A DNA stretch of 64,000 nt, from assembly GCF_004362515.1 (NCBI RefSeq), contig NZ_SNXU01000001.1:4712001-4776000 (forward strand), written 5' to 3'. A program made the translations under genes and the position numbers. The notes under the pieces are model-generated. The model made no database searches and was not told where the DNA came from. It saw only the letters and a list, made by a program, of their open reading frames with translations. Shown piece by piece: positions 58,501 to 64,000 of this stretch; the stretch's first letter is position 1, and each line of letters starts with the position of its first letter. Source of the DNA: Actinokineospora alba (GTDB lineage Bacteria; Actinomycetota; Actinomycetes; Mycobacteriales; Pseudonocardiaceae).

Positions 58501-58789
58501 AACGTCGGTGTGGGGCCGAGGGTATTCTGTTCGTACGTACATTCGACACCCCGTGTTCAGGAAATTCGTGTACGCGCGCGGTCACGGCTGTAGCACTAAT
58601 CCGAAGCGATGCTGGACAAAGGGTAAGACAAGCATGCATCCTACTGGCAAGAAAGCCTTAGGCAAATGCGGGTTCAATGCCGTCGTTGGGGGCCTGGCAA
58701 CCATGGCCGGCGGTCCTTGGGCGGTCGCGTGGGGCGCTTCGGTTGGATGTCTAGGAGGGGCGCTGGACACGTTCATATGGCCGAACTAG
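52589..58789 (+). CDS. Secreted RHS-repeat polymorphic toxin with two PA14 domains
   Basis: A 2066-residue protein. A signal peptide (about 1-45, with a basic start and PVPAAADPAPS) leads to a DNRLRE-like beta domain (about 325-470). PA14 domain 1 is near 632-780 and PA14 domain 2 near 1158-1303 (HADDGARLWIDDNLV). RHS/YD repeats fill much of the rest (YDDAYRLLSTTDATGKV, YDAAGELATVTY). The core boundary is YSPALGRFLSVDPVEGG and INSTDLDGK at about 1936. The last 130 residues are a variable toxin domain with six Cys and a Gly-rich hydrophobic end. The toxin fold is not recognised. Confidence 0.92.
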   Translation: MSGRHFGAPSGVRRVSVRSTVVGLALALMGSTITAVIPVPAAADPAPSSRVDPRTLPLLRSENAKPEPIAGADPKADFTPLSGNSASHFDPKRSKAVSRSMFAEEYENPDGTRSHRQSSEPLNVKDANGHWVPVDLTMESDGSRRTKPKHHPLRPTMAESAEDANLVSVEIDGKRASLALENGPKNTKAKVNGRKVEYADIEAETNLEYEVTAGAVKETIKLKRMPAPGKASWRFRLDTADLTPRLSADGGVELVDSTGAVRLIMPPIETWDSSGSKDAPPALTGGTYALDKVANGKGWVLTVSVDEAWLRDPKRVYPVSVDPTVALPVVDWQSYKSDGTVLYKDGGLRIGSPMNNNTVWRTAYKVDYTSLFGKNVVGAKFDVANIRDGTSVDKTWVSNMYHAKSLDFNGLGGHLAQTMVGQVGTFNDPRLTGFLQHVVGNRDPYAWFMLTGHEDPAIWTYKKLSATLTVDTGTAPSAPTLAEASQDHDSVSVSTTPLLAVNPVSDTDGDPVSYCFRVATGADANSGVVVDSGCQASPQWTVPSGVLHDGVTYSWQVMASSGVTLSPSSVWKFKVDQRIGDRGPAPVDTVGPLSVNLANGNVTTSVSSPTFTTVGGTAGITMTYNSQQQQEKGLRASYFNDLSQNGNINAGQEPVLVRNEPQVNADWGTGSPFAPALPADYFVARWEGYFQAPVAGSYQFAGVHDDTLKIWVDNAIVYDQPCCSGANYGMSTAKTLTAGQRVPIKVELAERQGLAYMKLFVKTADDSVPSQIVPADWLHTVDSPALPKGWTLSADLDGSGSTYTQAKVTDQNIVLTDATGAKHSYTKLSAGGYKAPEGEDGVLALDSSGRVTLTEGGDVYVFRADGKLETQSNVQDSRKPAALQNIYDGWPSRLKEIKDPISQRSHRLFYNRPGDDCYGGVAPPPGADALPPAQMLCRIQYWDDTQLPGEPRSVTHLWYYQGRLFRVEDPGSEITDFSYAPGGPIDGMRDGLASDWVSVDPVNRNRPESNYVVLYYDHTAVKPVVSQIQSPIPTQGASRPTRTYRPDPPNSRTFVDIGGISPPIGFSTLVTYDDAYRLLSTTDATGKVTSQTWSGKDQLLTSTDSAGRVSTKTYDAQDRPVDDYGPAPASCFTGQVPTAACAATVPHSRTNYDEGINGLAVAWYANGTLSGAPKVYTTGMGLADGRMEGTWASGVSPTPGIPGGAYSFRLTGEITFPNTGTYTLEVHADDGARLWIDDNLVADDWALGASRPIRGTYNNTVAGSAHRIRVDYHNAGAGMGEMHLNWVPVGGVYQRIPGQYLKPRHGLTTSTVTSESNGLADKVSSSKYGENGLDPTYGLATSTTSAGLTARSGYEAPGTGYLRKTSKTMPTGAQTSYVYYADNDTRINPCTPGAPAVHQGGMAKLTTMTTPATGAARTDEQVYDMSGRVVARATSGKWTCTTYDARNRVITQKLPDSVSAGEREITTNYAVNGDPLTTSVTDYNGTVTTRVDLLGRVVAYTDANGLRTETSYDQAGRVTLEKVIPPNVSDAPQEMTNTYDDAGRVLTTKLGSTVLSTSTYDAAGELATVTYSNGSSLAAIGKNTAGEVTSQTWKTSDNVSVVSTVMRTRAGTVIDESLGGVDARPSAPNYVYDAAGRLTEAWVPDHHFTYDFTSSAPAACPTGTQANAGLNTNRVRVIDAATSGTAETGYCYDAADRILATTGAAPITGIKYDDRGNTTEYTQGAATTFFSWDGADRNIAIRTTGTDPADVAYTRDATDRIVRRQATQGDTVADLRYGYTGGGDSAEYAMNGADKKVLTRSIGLAGGVNYTWKPVAAEQTWDHASVRGDLCLTTLPDGKQAGPLRVYGPYGEAVTGQSSTEGMPDNQPGNMDFGWLGQHQRPHEHAGALSIIQMGARPYSPALGRFLSVDPVEGGSANDYDYVAADPINSTDLDGKARQKAKKQSIFGYCKRKMCGTWHMVRFYGRNVMVVTSVWGRGYSVRTYIRHPVFRKFVYARGHGCSTNPKRCWTKGKTSMHPTGKKALGKCGFNAVVGGLATMAGGPWAVAWGASVGCLGGALDTFIWPN
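58396..58786 (+). other. Variable C-terminal toxin domain of the RHS protein
   Basis: Encodes residues 1937-2066, from ARQKAKKQSIFGYCKRKMCG to DTFIWPN. It is basic, has six Cys (FGYC, KMC, GHGC, KRC, GKC, VGC), and ends in a 35-residue Gly/Ala-rich hydrophobic stretch (NAVVGGLATMAGGPWAVAWG) that could enter a membrane. GC content and codon choice drop compared with the preceding RHS core, the usual sign of an exchanged toxin module. I recognise no catalytic motif. Confidence 0.75.
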
Positions 58790-58807
58790 CCGACTTGACA
58801 GACTAAT

Positions 58808-59041
58808 GTGAGCAGATACGCCAAAGGTAGGCACAACGTGTCATTCTGGTCGATTGATCGGCGCTCGGTAAGAGTTTCTCTCCCGATCTGTATGGTCTTG
58901 TTGGTTATTGGTGGACGCTTGGTTGATTCCGTCCTCGGCTACGTGATTCTCGGTTTAGTGTCTGTGGTCGTGTCCAATCTGGCTGGTCTTTCCTATGCGT
59001 GGCATCTTCGCCGAAGGGAGCGTCGAAGCTCTCAGGTCTGA
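58808..59041 (+). CDS. Small two-helix membrane protein, candidate RHS immunity protein
   Basis: A 77-residue protein: a basic N-terminus (SRYAKGRHNVSFWSIDRRSV), then helices VSLPICMVLLVIGGRLVD and VLGYVILGLVSVVVSNLAGL, and a basic tail (RRRERRSSQV). It begins 18 bases after the toxin stop on the same strand, the usual place for a cognate immunity gene, and has the same lower GC content. A GTG at 58808 gives the whole frame; GTG 58838 is an alternative. Immunity is inferred from position and from the pore-like toxin end. Confidence 0.6.
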   Translation: MSRYAKGRHNVSFWSIDRRSVRVSLPICMVLLVIGGRLVDSVLGYVILGLVSVVVSNLAGLSYAWHLRRRERRSSQV

Positions 59042-59106
59042 TACCTACGAGTTCGCGAAGTAGGACTCTCCTGTTGGCTCTGTGATTCGGTATTGATAAG
59101 AAAATT

Positions 59107-59151
59107 ACGCAGTCTCGGCCTCCGGGTTATGGCGGCCGGGACTGCGTTTTT
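59107..59151 (+). terminator. Rho-independent terminator of the RHS-immunity unit
   Basis: A 14-bp stem with one wobble pair (59107-59120 with 59134-59147), a 13-base loop, and TTTT(T) directly after, lies 65 bases beyond the membrane-protein stop. It is a textbook terminator. Confidence 0.9.
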
Positions 59152-59344
59152 AGCAGATGAGATGAACTCAGACAGGCGTTGGAAGTCCGAATGAATTCAA
59201 GAACTCGAGAATTGTTTTAGTTTGAAAGAAGCCGTTGCCGTTGGCGAGCTGTGACGAACGGCGCGTCGGCCCGACAGAGGTTACGTTCCAGTAGCCCGAT
59301 AGCCTCCCCACCGGACGTGTTCGCGGGCCTGGATGGGGAGCGGA
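59152..59344. other. Intergenic stretch with a possible gene remnant
   Basis: On the minus strand, 59168-59254 reads as LANGNGFFQTKTILEFLNSF and GLPTPV then stop, which looks coding-like but has no plausible start or context. It may be the remnant of a displaced gene tail. The rest carries the promoter and ribosome-binding region of fabG. Confidence 0.4.
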
Positions 59345-60049
59345 ATGGGACGGTCGGTACTGGTCACCGGCGGGAACCGAGGCATCGGTCTCGCGATCGC
59401 GCAGGCGTTTCTGGCGCAGGGCGACAAGGTGGCGATCACGCACCGGGGGTCCGGGGCCCCTGAAGGGATGCTCGGCGTCCAGTGCGACGTGACCGATGCC
59501 GAGGCCATCGACAAGGCGTTCGCCGAGGTCGAGGCCGCCAACGGGCCGGTGGAGATCCTCATCGCCAACGCCGGCATCACCGATGACACCCTCCTCATGC
59601 GCATGGACGAGGAGCAGTTCACCCGGGTCATCGACGCCAACCTCACCGGAGCGTGGCGGGTGACCAAGCGGGCCACCCGGGCCATGCTCAAGGCGCGGTT
59701 CGGGCGGGTCGTCTACATCTCCTCCGTCGTCGGCATGCTCGGCGCGCCGGGGCAGGTCAACTACGCGGCCAGCAAGGCGGGCCTCATCGGCATGGCGCGG
59801 TCCATCGCCCGTGAGCTGGGGTCGCGCAACATCACCGCCAACGTCGTGGCGCCCGGGTTCATCGAGACCGACATGACCGCCGCGATGACCGAGGACCGCA
59901 AGAAGCAGATCCTCGGCAACGTCCCCGCGGGCCGCTACGGGCAGGTCGAGGAGATCGCCGCCGCGGTCACGTTCCTCGCGTCCGACCAGGCGGGCTACAT
60001 CAACGGCGCCGTGCTGCCGGTCGACGGTGGCGTCGGCATGGGCCACTGA
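59345..60049 (+). CDS. fabG: 3-oxoacyl-ACP reductase (MabA/FabG1-like)
   Basis: A 234-residue short-chain reductase, with the Rossmann GGNRGIGLAIA, NANLTG-type DANLTGAWR, and the catalytic Ser, Tyr and Lys in ISSVVGML and YAASKAG. C-terminal PGFIETDMT and VDGGVGMGH are typical of FabG. It reduces 3-oxoacyl-ACP in long-chain fatty acid (in relatives, mycolic acid) elongation. The ATG at 59345 has GGGGAG upstream; an ATG four codons earlier lacks it. The next gene, inhA, is 28 bases downstream. Confidence 0.95.
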   Translation: MGRSVLVTGGNRGIGLAIAQAFLAQGDKVAITHRGSGAPEGMLGVQCDVTDAEAIDKAFAEVEAANGPVEILIANAGITDDTLLMRMDEEQFTRVIDANLTGAWRVTKRATRAMLKARFGRVVYISSVVGMLGAPGQVNYAASKAGLIGMARSIARELGSRNITANVVAPGFIETDMTAAMTEDRKKQILGNVPAGRYGQVEEIAAAVTFLASDQAGYINGAVLPVDGGVGMGH

Positions 60050-60077
60050 CCACACTTTCCCAGGAGGACACCCAGCG

Positions 60078-60845
60078 ATGACCGGACTGCTCGAAGGCAA
60101 GCGACTGCTGATCACCGGCGTGATCACCGACTCGTCCATCGCGTTCCACGTGGCCAAGGCCGCCCAGGAGCAAGGCGCGACCGTGATCCTCACCGGGTTC
60201 GGTCGGATGAGCCTGGTCGAGCGGATCGCCAAGCGGCTGCCGCAGCCCGCCCCGGTGATCGAGCTGGACGTGCAGAACGACGAGCAGCTCGCGTCGCTGG
60301 CCGACCGGGTGCGTGAGCACGTCGACGGGCTCGACGGCATCGTGCACGCCATCGGGTTCGCCCCGCAGAGCTGCCTCGGCGCGCCCTTCATGGACGCTCC
60401 CTGGGAGGACGTGAGCGTCGCCCTGCAGGTGTCGGCGTACTCGCTCAAGTCGCTGACCCAGGCGGCGCTGCCGCTGCTGGGCCGCGGTTCCTCGGTCGTC
60501 GGCCTGGACTTCGACGCGCGCGTCGCGTGGCCCGCCTACAACTGGATGGGCGTCGCCAAGGCCGCGTTCGAGTCGATCAACCGGTACATGGCCCGCGAGC
60601 TGGGCCCGGAGGGCATCCGGGTCAACCTGGTCGCCGCCGGTCCGGTTCGGACGATGGCCGCCAAGTCCATCCCCGGCTTCGCCGAGCTCGAGGCGGGCTG
60701 GGCCGACCGCGCGCCGCTGGGCTGGGACGTCGACGACGCCACCCCGGTCGCCAAGTCGGTCTGCGCGCTGCTGTCGGACTGGCTGCCCGCGACCACCGGC
60801 TCGATGGTGTGGGTGGACGGCGGCGTCCACGCCCTCGGCATGTGA
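60078..60845 (+). CDS. inhA: Enoyl-ACP reductase (InhA)
   Basis: A 255-residue NADH-dependent enoyl-ACP reductase, with GVITDSSIAFHVAKAAQEQG, DFDARVAWPAYNWMGVAKAA (Tyr and Lys of the active site) and DATPVAKSVCALLSDWLPAT. The loop equivalent to the isoniazid-adduct contact reads HAIGFAPQ, with Ala at the place of M. tuberculosis Ser94. It forms the FASII reductase pair with fabG. The ATG follows GGAGGA, and its TGA overlaps the hemH ATG. Confidence 0.96.
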   Translation: MTGLLEGKRLLITGVITDSSIAFHVAKAAQEQGATVILTGFGRMSLVERIAKRLPQPAPVIELDVQNDEQLASLADRVREHVDGLDGIVHAIGFAPQSCLGAPFMDAPWEDVSVALQVSAYSLKSLTQAALPLLGRGSSVVGLDFDARVAWPAYNWMGVAKAAFESINRYMARELGPEGIRVNLVAAGPVRTMAAKSIPGFAELEAGWADRAPLGWDVDDATPVAKSVCALLSDWLPATTGSMVWVDGGVHALGM

Positions 60846-61867
60846 TGGCCGACGCGCTGCTCTGGTTGTCCTTCGGCGGCCCCGAGTCCCCGGCCGACGT
60901 TCGTCCGTTCTTGGAGAACGTCACCCGGGGCCGGGGCGTGCCGCCGGAGCGGCTCGACGAGGTCGAGGCGCACTACCAGCACTTCGGCGGCGTCTCGCCG
61001 ATCAACCGGCTCAACCGCGAGGCGATCGAGGCCGTCCGCGAGGAGCTGGAACGCCAGGGCGTCGACCTGCCGATCTACTTCGGCAACCGCAACTGGCACC
61101 CGATGGTCGAGGACACCGTCGCCCAGATGCAGGCCGACGGTGTCCGCTCCGCGCTGGTGTTCCCGACCAGCGCGTACGGCGGCTATTCCGCCTGCCGCCA
61201 GTACGACGAGGACATCCTCCGGGCTCGGGCCGCCGTGCCCGACGCGCCGGACTTCCTCAAGCTGCGCCACTACTTCGACCACCCGCTGTTCGTCGCCGCG
61301 GCCGCCGACGCGGTGCGCGAGGCGGCGATCCCCGGCAGCCGCCTGGTCTTCACCGCGCACTCCGTGCCCGACTCGGCGGACTTCGCCGCCGGCCCGCCAG
61401 AAGAGGGCGGCCGCCGGTACTCCCGCCAGGTCGCCGAGGCGGCTCGGCTGGTCGCCGCCGAGGTGGGCGCGGCGGAGTACGACGTGGTGTGGCAGTCGCG
61501 GTCGGGTCCGCCGCGAATCCCGTGGCTGGAACCGGACATTGTGGACCACCTGGAAGCGTTGCACGACAACGGAGTCCGCGCGGTCGTCGTCTGTCCTATC
61601 GGGTTCGTCAGCGATCACCTCGAAGTGGTGTGGGATCTCGACACCGAGGCGGCGGACAAGGCGAAGGAACTGGGCATGGACTTCGCCCGCGCCGCCACGC
61701 CGGGCACCGATCCGCGCTTCGCTGAACTGGTAGTGGAACTGGTCCGTGAGCACCTCGCGGACGCGCCTGCGCGCAAGCTGTCGGAATTCACTTTGGCCGG
61801 CTGCACGCGCAACGGAGATCCCTGCGCTGTCGGTTGTTGTGAACCTGCGAAACGACCGGGTGCCTGA
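60845..61867 (+). CDS. hemH: Coproporphyrin ferrochelatase
   Basis: A 340-residue ferrochelatase that inserts Fe2+ into coproporphyrin III in actinobacterial haem synthesis. Landmarks are HYQHFGGVSPINRLN, ALVFPTSAYGGYSACRQYDE, TAHSVPDSAD with the catalytic His, and the SDHLEVVWDLD region with Glu. The C-terminal CTRNGDPCAVGCCEP carries cysteines for a [2Fe-2S] cluster as in actinobacterial enzymes. The ATG overlaps the inhA stop (TGATG), matching the fabG1-inhA-hemZ operon of mycobacteria. Confidence 0.95.
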   Translation: MADALLWLSFGGPESPADVRPFLENVTRGRGVPPERLDEVEAHYQHFGGVSPINRLNREAIEAVREELERQGVDLPIYFGNRNWHPMVEDTVAQMQADGVRSALVFPTSAYGGYSACRQYDEDILRARAAVPDAPDFLKLRHYFDHPLFVAAAADAVREAAIPGSRLVFTAHSVPDSADFAAGPPEEGGRRYSRQVAEAARLVAAEVGAAEYDVVWQSRSGPPRIPWLEPDIVDHLEALHDNGVRAVVVCPIGFVSDHLEVVWDLDTEAADKAKELGMDFARAATPGTDPRFAELVVELVREHLADAPARKLSEFTLAGCTRNGDPCAVGCCEPAKRPGA

Positions 61868-61945
61868 ACGTCGCGAACTGCGAACTCACTGACCTGAACG
61901 GCGAACTCGTTGTCCTGAAGTGAGAACTCACTGTCGGGAGCGTTG
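61866..61945. repeat. Intergenic GAACTCACTG-type short repeats
   Basis: Between the convergent stops lie repeats such as GCGAACTCACTGACC, GGCGAACTCGTTGTCC and TGAGAACTCACTGTC, each about 20-24 bases apart. The core GAACTCAC(T) also occurs at 5680-5720. They seem to be a dispersed intergenic repeat family of this genome. Confidence 0.6.
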
Positions 61946-61961
61946 GACTCGCGAGGAAATA

Positions 61962-61998
61962 GGGTGGCGGGACGGTGCAGGGATCCGTCCCGCCACCC
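61962..61998. terminator. Bidirectional hairpin between hemH and the zinc-ribbon gene
   Basis: A perfect 14-bp stem (61962-61975 with 61985-61998) with a nine-base loop lies between the hemH stop and the convergent small gene ending at 62007. Confidence 0.85.
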
Positions 61999-62006
61999 TC
62001 TGGCGG

Positions 62007-62264
62007 CTAGGCGCGCAGTCGGACCCTGTGCCGAAGGTCTGACGCTGCAGCCTGTGCGGGGAAAACAGCCGCGACGTACGCGATCGCGCACTCCGGGCAC
62101 ATCAGAGGTTCGCCTGGACGCTCCGAGAAGCGTGCGTCCACCGGCATGCCGCACAGGCCCACCGTGCGGCTTACCGGAACCAGATGTGCCCGTCCACGAT
62201 ACGTCGCGCTGGTTCCCCAGCACACATCGCCGCGCGGGTCGGGGATGCGATTCATGATCATCAC
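62007..62264 (-). CDS. Small zinc-ribbon-like protein
   Basis: An 85-residue protein with one Cys at VGLCGMPVDARF and a CPEC pair (EPLMCPECAIAYVA), making a likely zinc site with HLVP or another Cys. It is widespread in actinobacteria as small hypothetical proteins. It overlaps the upstream gene by GTGA (62261-62264), so the two are coupled. Its start could be the GTG at 62264 or the ATGs just after. Confidence 0.7.
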   Translation of the reverse strand: MMIMNRIPDPRGDVCWGTSATYRGRAHLVPVSRTVGLCGMPVDARFSERPGEPLMCPECAIAYVAAVFPAQAAASDLRHRVRLRA

Positions 62265-62827
62265 CCGTTCGCTTGGGACATGTCGAGCTTGGTGTGGAGC
62301 ATCCGGCCGGTCTCGCTGAGCGTGACCAGTCGGCAGTCTCGGAGGCGGGCCGAGCCGATCACCACATGGCCCGCGTTGATCAGTTCGCGCAGCCGGGCGG
62401 TGAGCCGTCCGCCGATGGGCTCACCTCGGTCGGTGATCTCATTCGTCTCGGTCATGCCGAGTTCGCCGCGCTGCGCGCACCGCAGCAGGACGTACCAGTC
62501 GCGCGAGCGGGCGGCGTCGGACGGGGAGCGGCGGCCGCGGCGCAGCCAGATGTCGAGGAGGCGTTCGCCCGCCGAGGTCAACTCGGCGACGACCCAGCCG
62601 TCACGCGGGTCGGCCGCGTCGGCGAAACCGATGAAACCGTCGCGGCGCAAGGTGAACAGCGCGCTGACCATGAGGGCGCTCAAGTCGTCGCAGCGGTGGC
62701 GCAGGGCCGACGTCGTGCCGTACGCGCCCACTTCGCCGCGCGCGACCATCTGCAGCGCGTGGAGGTGGGTTGTATCGAGCGCGAGCGGACGGGTTCCCGG
62801 CTTCCGTTCGACGAGATGTGCGGTCAT
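62261..62827 (-). CDS. Protein with two winged-helix-like repeats
   Basis: A 188-residue protein of unknown function, apparently made of two similar domains. The first is THLHALQMVARGEVGAYGTT, ALMVSALFTLRRDGFIGF, ELTSAGERLLDIW; the second is DWYVLLRCAQRGELGMTETN, LTARLRELINAGHVVIG, TLSETGRMLHTKL. Each has the three-helix plus wing pattern of a PadR/MarR-like winged helix. It may be a DNA-binding regulator acting as a pseudo-dimer. It is coupled to the small zinc-ribbon protein downstream. Confidence 0.7.
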   Translation of the reverse strand: MTAHLVERKPGTRPLALDTTHLHALQMVARGEVGAYGTTSALRHRCDDLSALMVSALFTLRRDGFIGFADAADPRDGWVVAELTSAGERLLDIWLRRGRRSPSDAARSRDWYVLLRCAQRGELGMTETNEITDRGEPIGGRLTARLRELINAGHVVIGSARLRDCRLVTLSETGRMLHTKLDMSQANG

Positions 62828-63103
62828 GGTGTGACTCCGGTAACAGCGGTTGGTTCAATGTGCTCATATTGGGCGAGTCGAACCACGATCGCTCATCTCA
62901 ACATCCCATAGCATCGTCTTATGGACGGCCCGTTTGCTCTGCCACGACAGCATTTCGCGAGGTCGGAGGCGCTATGGGGTGGAAGATCTGTTAATTCGAA
63001 CGGGAATGTCCCGTCGGCGATCATGGGTTTCGCGGCGATCATGGCGACGAAACCCGCCATCACATGACCCACCGTAGGTGCATGATCCACGGTGCGTGCG
63101 CGG
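62828..63103. other. Intergenic region with inverted repeats, no gene recognised
   Basis: A 276-base stretch. It carries CGGGAATGTCCCG (63001-63013) and the larger inverted repeat at 63025-63055, and presumably the promoter of the winged-helix gene. Frames crossing it have poor codon use. Confidence 0.5.
63025..63055 (-). terminator. Inverted repeat, possible terminator of the VWA operon
   Basis: Arms GGGTTTCG (63025-63032) and CGAAACCC (63048-63055) with a partly palindromic centre (GGCGATCATGGCG) lie 48 bases beyond the stop of the minus-strand gene ending at 63104. An operator is an alternative reading. Confidence 0.45.
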
Positions 63104-63646
63104 TCAGGTTGCCTTAAGGGCGTTGTCGACCGCGTTTTCCGCGTTCTCCAGGTTCCGTTTGAGCAGCCCGAGTTCCTCGACCAGCCCGGAGATCCGGGCG
63201 GGCGAGGTGCCGTCGACCCGCTTGGCGAGGACAGCCATTCGGGTCGCGCAGTGGTTCAGCGTCGCCAGGGCGGCTGACGACCTCGTCTGCGCGAGCCGCA
63301 CGTCGTTGCGCGCCACGAGCGCCGCGAGCCGGTACGCGGCGTCGACCACCCGGGCCGTCGGTGCCATCACCGGGTCGGCGTCATGCACGGTCGTGGCCCG
63401 CAGCCGCACGTCGACCGCGGTCAGGCAGATCCGCCGGAGCAGGTCGCGCGCCCGCGCGGGCACCGTCGCGGTGTCCTTGGTCAGGGCCGCCTTGACGAGG
63501 AGCACCAGCCCGGCGACACCGACGCCCACCGGCAGGGCCAGCCACCCCGAGTTCGCGCGCGCGGCGGTCACGGCCGCGGCGAGCGCACCGAGGAGGACGG
63601 CGGCGGCGAGCCCGGTGGGTTCGCGCAGGTTCTGTCGTAAGCCCAT
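63104..63646 (-). CDS. Two-helix membrane protein of unknown function
   Basis: A 180-residue protein with two adjacent N-terminal helices (GLAAAVLLGALAAAVTAARA; ALPVGVGVAGLVLLVKAALT) and a mostly helical cytoplasmic part rich in Ala, Arg and Leu, ending in a predicted coiled coil (VEELGLLKRNLENAENAVDN). It follows the VWA gene by 15 bases, so it is in that operon. The function is unknown; toxic-anion-resistance or membrane-stress operons have similar layouts. Confidence 0.68.
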   Translation of the reverse strand: MGLRQNLREPTGLAAAVLLGALAAAVTAARANSGWLALPVGVGVAGLVLLVKAALTKDTATVPARARDLLRRICLTAVDVRLRATTVHDADPVMAPTARVVDAAYRLAALVARNDVRLAQTRSSAALATLNHCATRMAVLAKRVDGTSPARISGLVEELGLLKRNLENAENAVDNALKAT

Positions 63647-63661
63647 CGGTGGAGCAGCCTC

Positions 63662-64000
63662 TCAGAAGTTGTGAAAGACGCTGACGAACACCTCGTCGAT
63701 GTTCTTCGGGTCCTTGACGGCGTCGTAGGACAGCGCCTTGCTCGTCGCCGCGATCATCCCCATGGTCTCCAGGTCCGACTTCTGCCCGTAGGAGATCGTG
63801 AAGATCGGCATCTTGGTCTCGGTGAGCTCCGGATTGATCTTCGCCAGGAGCGCCTCCCGGGCGCCCGCGACCTTCGTGCTGTCCGCGCCGTCGGAGAGCA
63901 CGACGATGGCGTTGATCCGCTCCGGGTCGGGCTGCGCGGCCATCTTGGTGTAGGCCGCGCCGACCGTGGCGTAGAGATCGGTGGCACCCGTCGCCGTGAG
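63662..64000 (-). CDS. VWA-domain protein, C-terminal part (cut by window edge)
   Basis: The C-terminal 112 residues of a minus-strand protein whose start lies beyond the window. The visible part is the second half of a VWA domain: ATGATDLYATVGAAY with the MIDAS Thr, then INAIVVLSDGADS and IFTISYG, ending FVSVFHNF. It could be another solute-binding/VWA protein like the one ending at 19505. The partner gene ending at 63104 is 15 bases downstream. Confidence 0.8.
   Translation of the reverse strand, partial: LTATGATDLYATVGAAYTKMAAQPDPERINAIVVLSDGADSTKVAGAREALLAKINPELTETKMPIFTISYGQKSDLETMGMIAATSKALSYDAVKDPKNIDEVFVSVFHNF

Noticed and set aside
59168..60448. A 426-residue minus-strand frame across fabG and inhA
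   Set aside because: Most is antisense to fabG/inhA. Only its last 29 codons (59168-59254) lie outside them and look gene-like, and these are noted as a possible remnant.
62893..63090. A 65-residue minus-strand frame
   Set aside because: Codon use is mixed, it spans inverted repeats, and no ribosome-binding site or family features are visible.

Overview
The window is high-GC actinobacterial chromosome, most likely from the Pseudonocardiales (Actinokineospora, Saccharothrix, Lentzea or Amycolatopsis-like). The basis is strong GC bias, frequent GTG starts, GTGA/ATGA gene overlaps, ergothioneine and mycothiol-type genes, a MabA-InhA-ferrochelatase operon, and gene order resembling blocks of the Mycobacterium tuberculosis chromosome. 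The genus is an inference; no rRNA or tRNA gene was seen.

Layout. 1-7.7 kb: 3' end of uvrB, a luciferase-like monooxygenase, an ArsR regulator overlapping an MFS exporter tail to tail, an alpha/beta hydrolase, a crotonase with the dienoyl-CoA isomerase acidic residues, an FAD-linked oxidase, and a tandem pair of duplicated small genes. 7.7-24.6 kb: a block that, as I recall it, parallels M. tuberculosis Rv1822-Rv1842c: CDP-alcohol phosphatidyltransferase, garA, ftsR-like MerR, bifunctional nuclease, second MerR, and gcvP behind a tandem glycine riboswitch; then an ECF42/DGPF pair, rnhA, an aldo-keto reductase, a solute-binding/VWA protein and two CNNM/CBS membrane proteins. gcvH is not at its usual place before garA.

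24.7-34.5 kb: an acnR-like TetR gene and acnA, separated by an ergothioneine cluster (egtA, egtB, and one continuous reading frame joining EgtC to EgtD), a small membrane protein and a TauE/SafE transporter. A palindromic AcnR-type operator lies in front of acnA. 34.5-39.5 kb: an FAD amine-oxidase/desaturase-like protein, a 0.9-kb non-coding repeat region (two inverted copies of a palindromic element and a 43-bp tandem array), and proline/glycine-rich membrane proteins.

39.5-48.8 kb: NlpC/P60 endopeptidase, GNAT, secreted S1 protease, methyltransferase, a mycothiol-enzyme-like/TetR pair, mobA-like, then moxR-DUF58-VWA. 48.9-59.2 kb: an accessory stretch interrupting what in mycobacteria is a nearly continuous ripA-moxR-fabG1-inhA-hemH neighbourhood. 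It carries a PET-hydrolase/cutinase-like secreted enzyme, a GtrA protein, a possibly frameshifted PH-like protein, a large membrane protein, and a 2066-aa secreted RHS/PA14 polymorphic toxin with an unrecognised cysteine-rich C-terminal domain followed by a small two-helix membrane protein that may be its immunity protein. 59.3-64 kb: fabG-inhA-hemH, a small zinc-ribbon-like protein with a two-winged-helix partner, and the start of a VWA operon.

The most notable items are the RHS toxin with its putative immunity gene, the EgtC-EgtD fusion, the palindromic repeat pair, the PET-hydrolase homologue, and the separated acnR/acnA with its operator.
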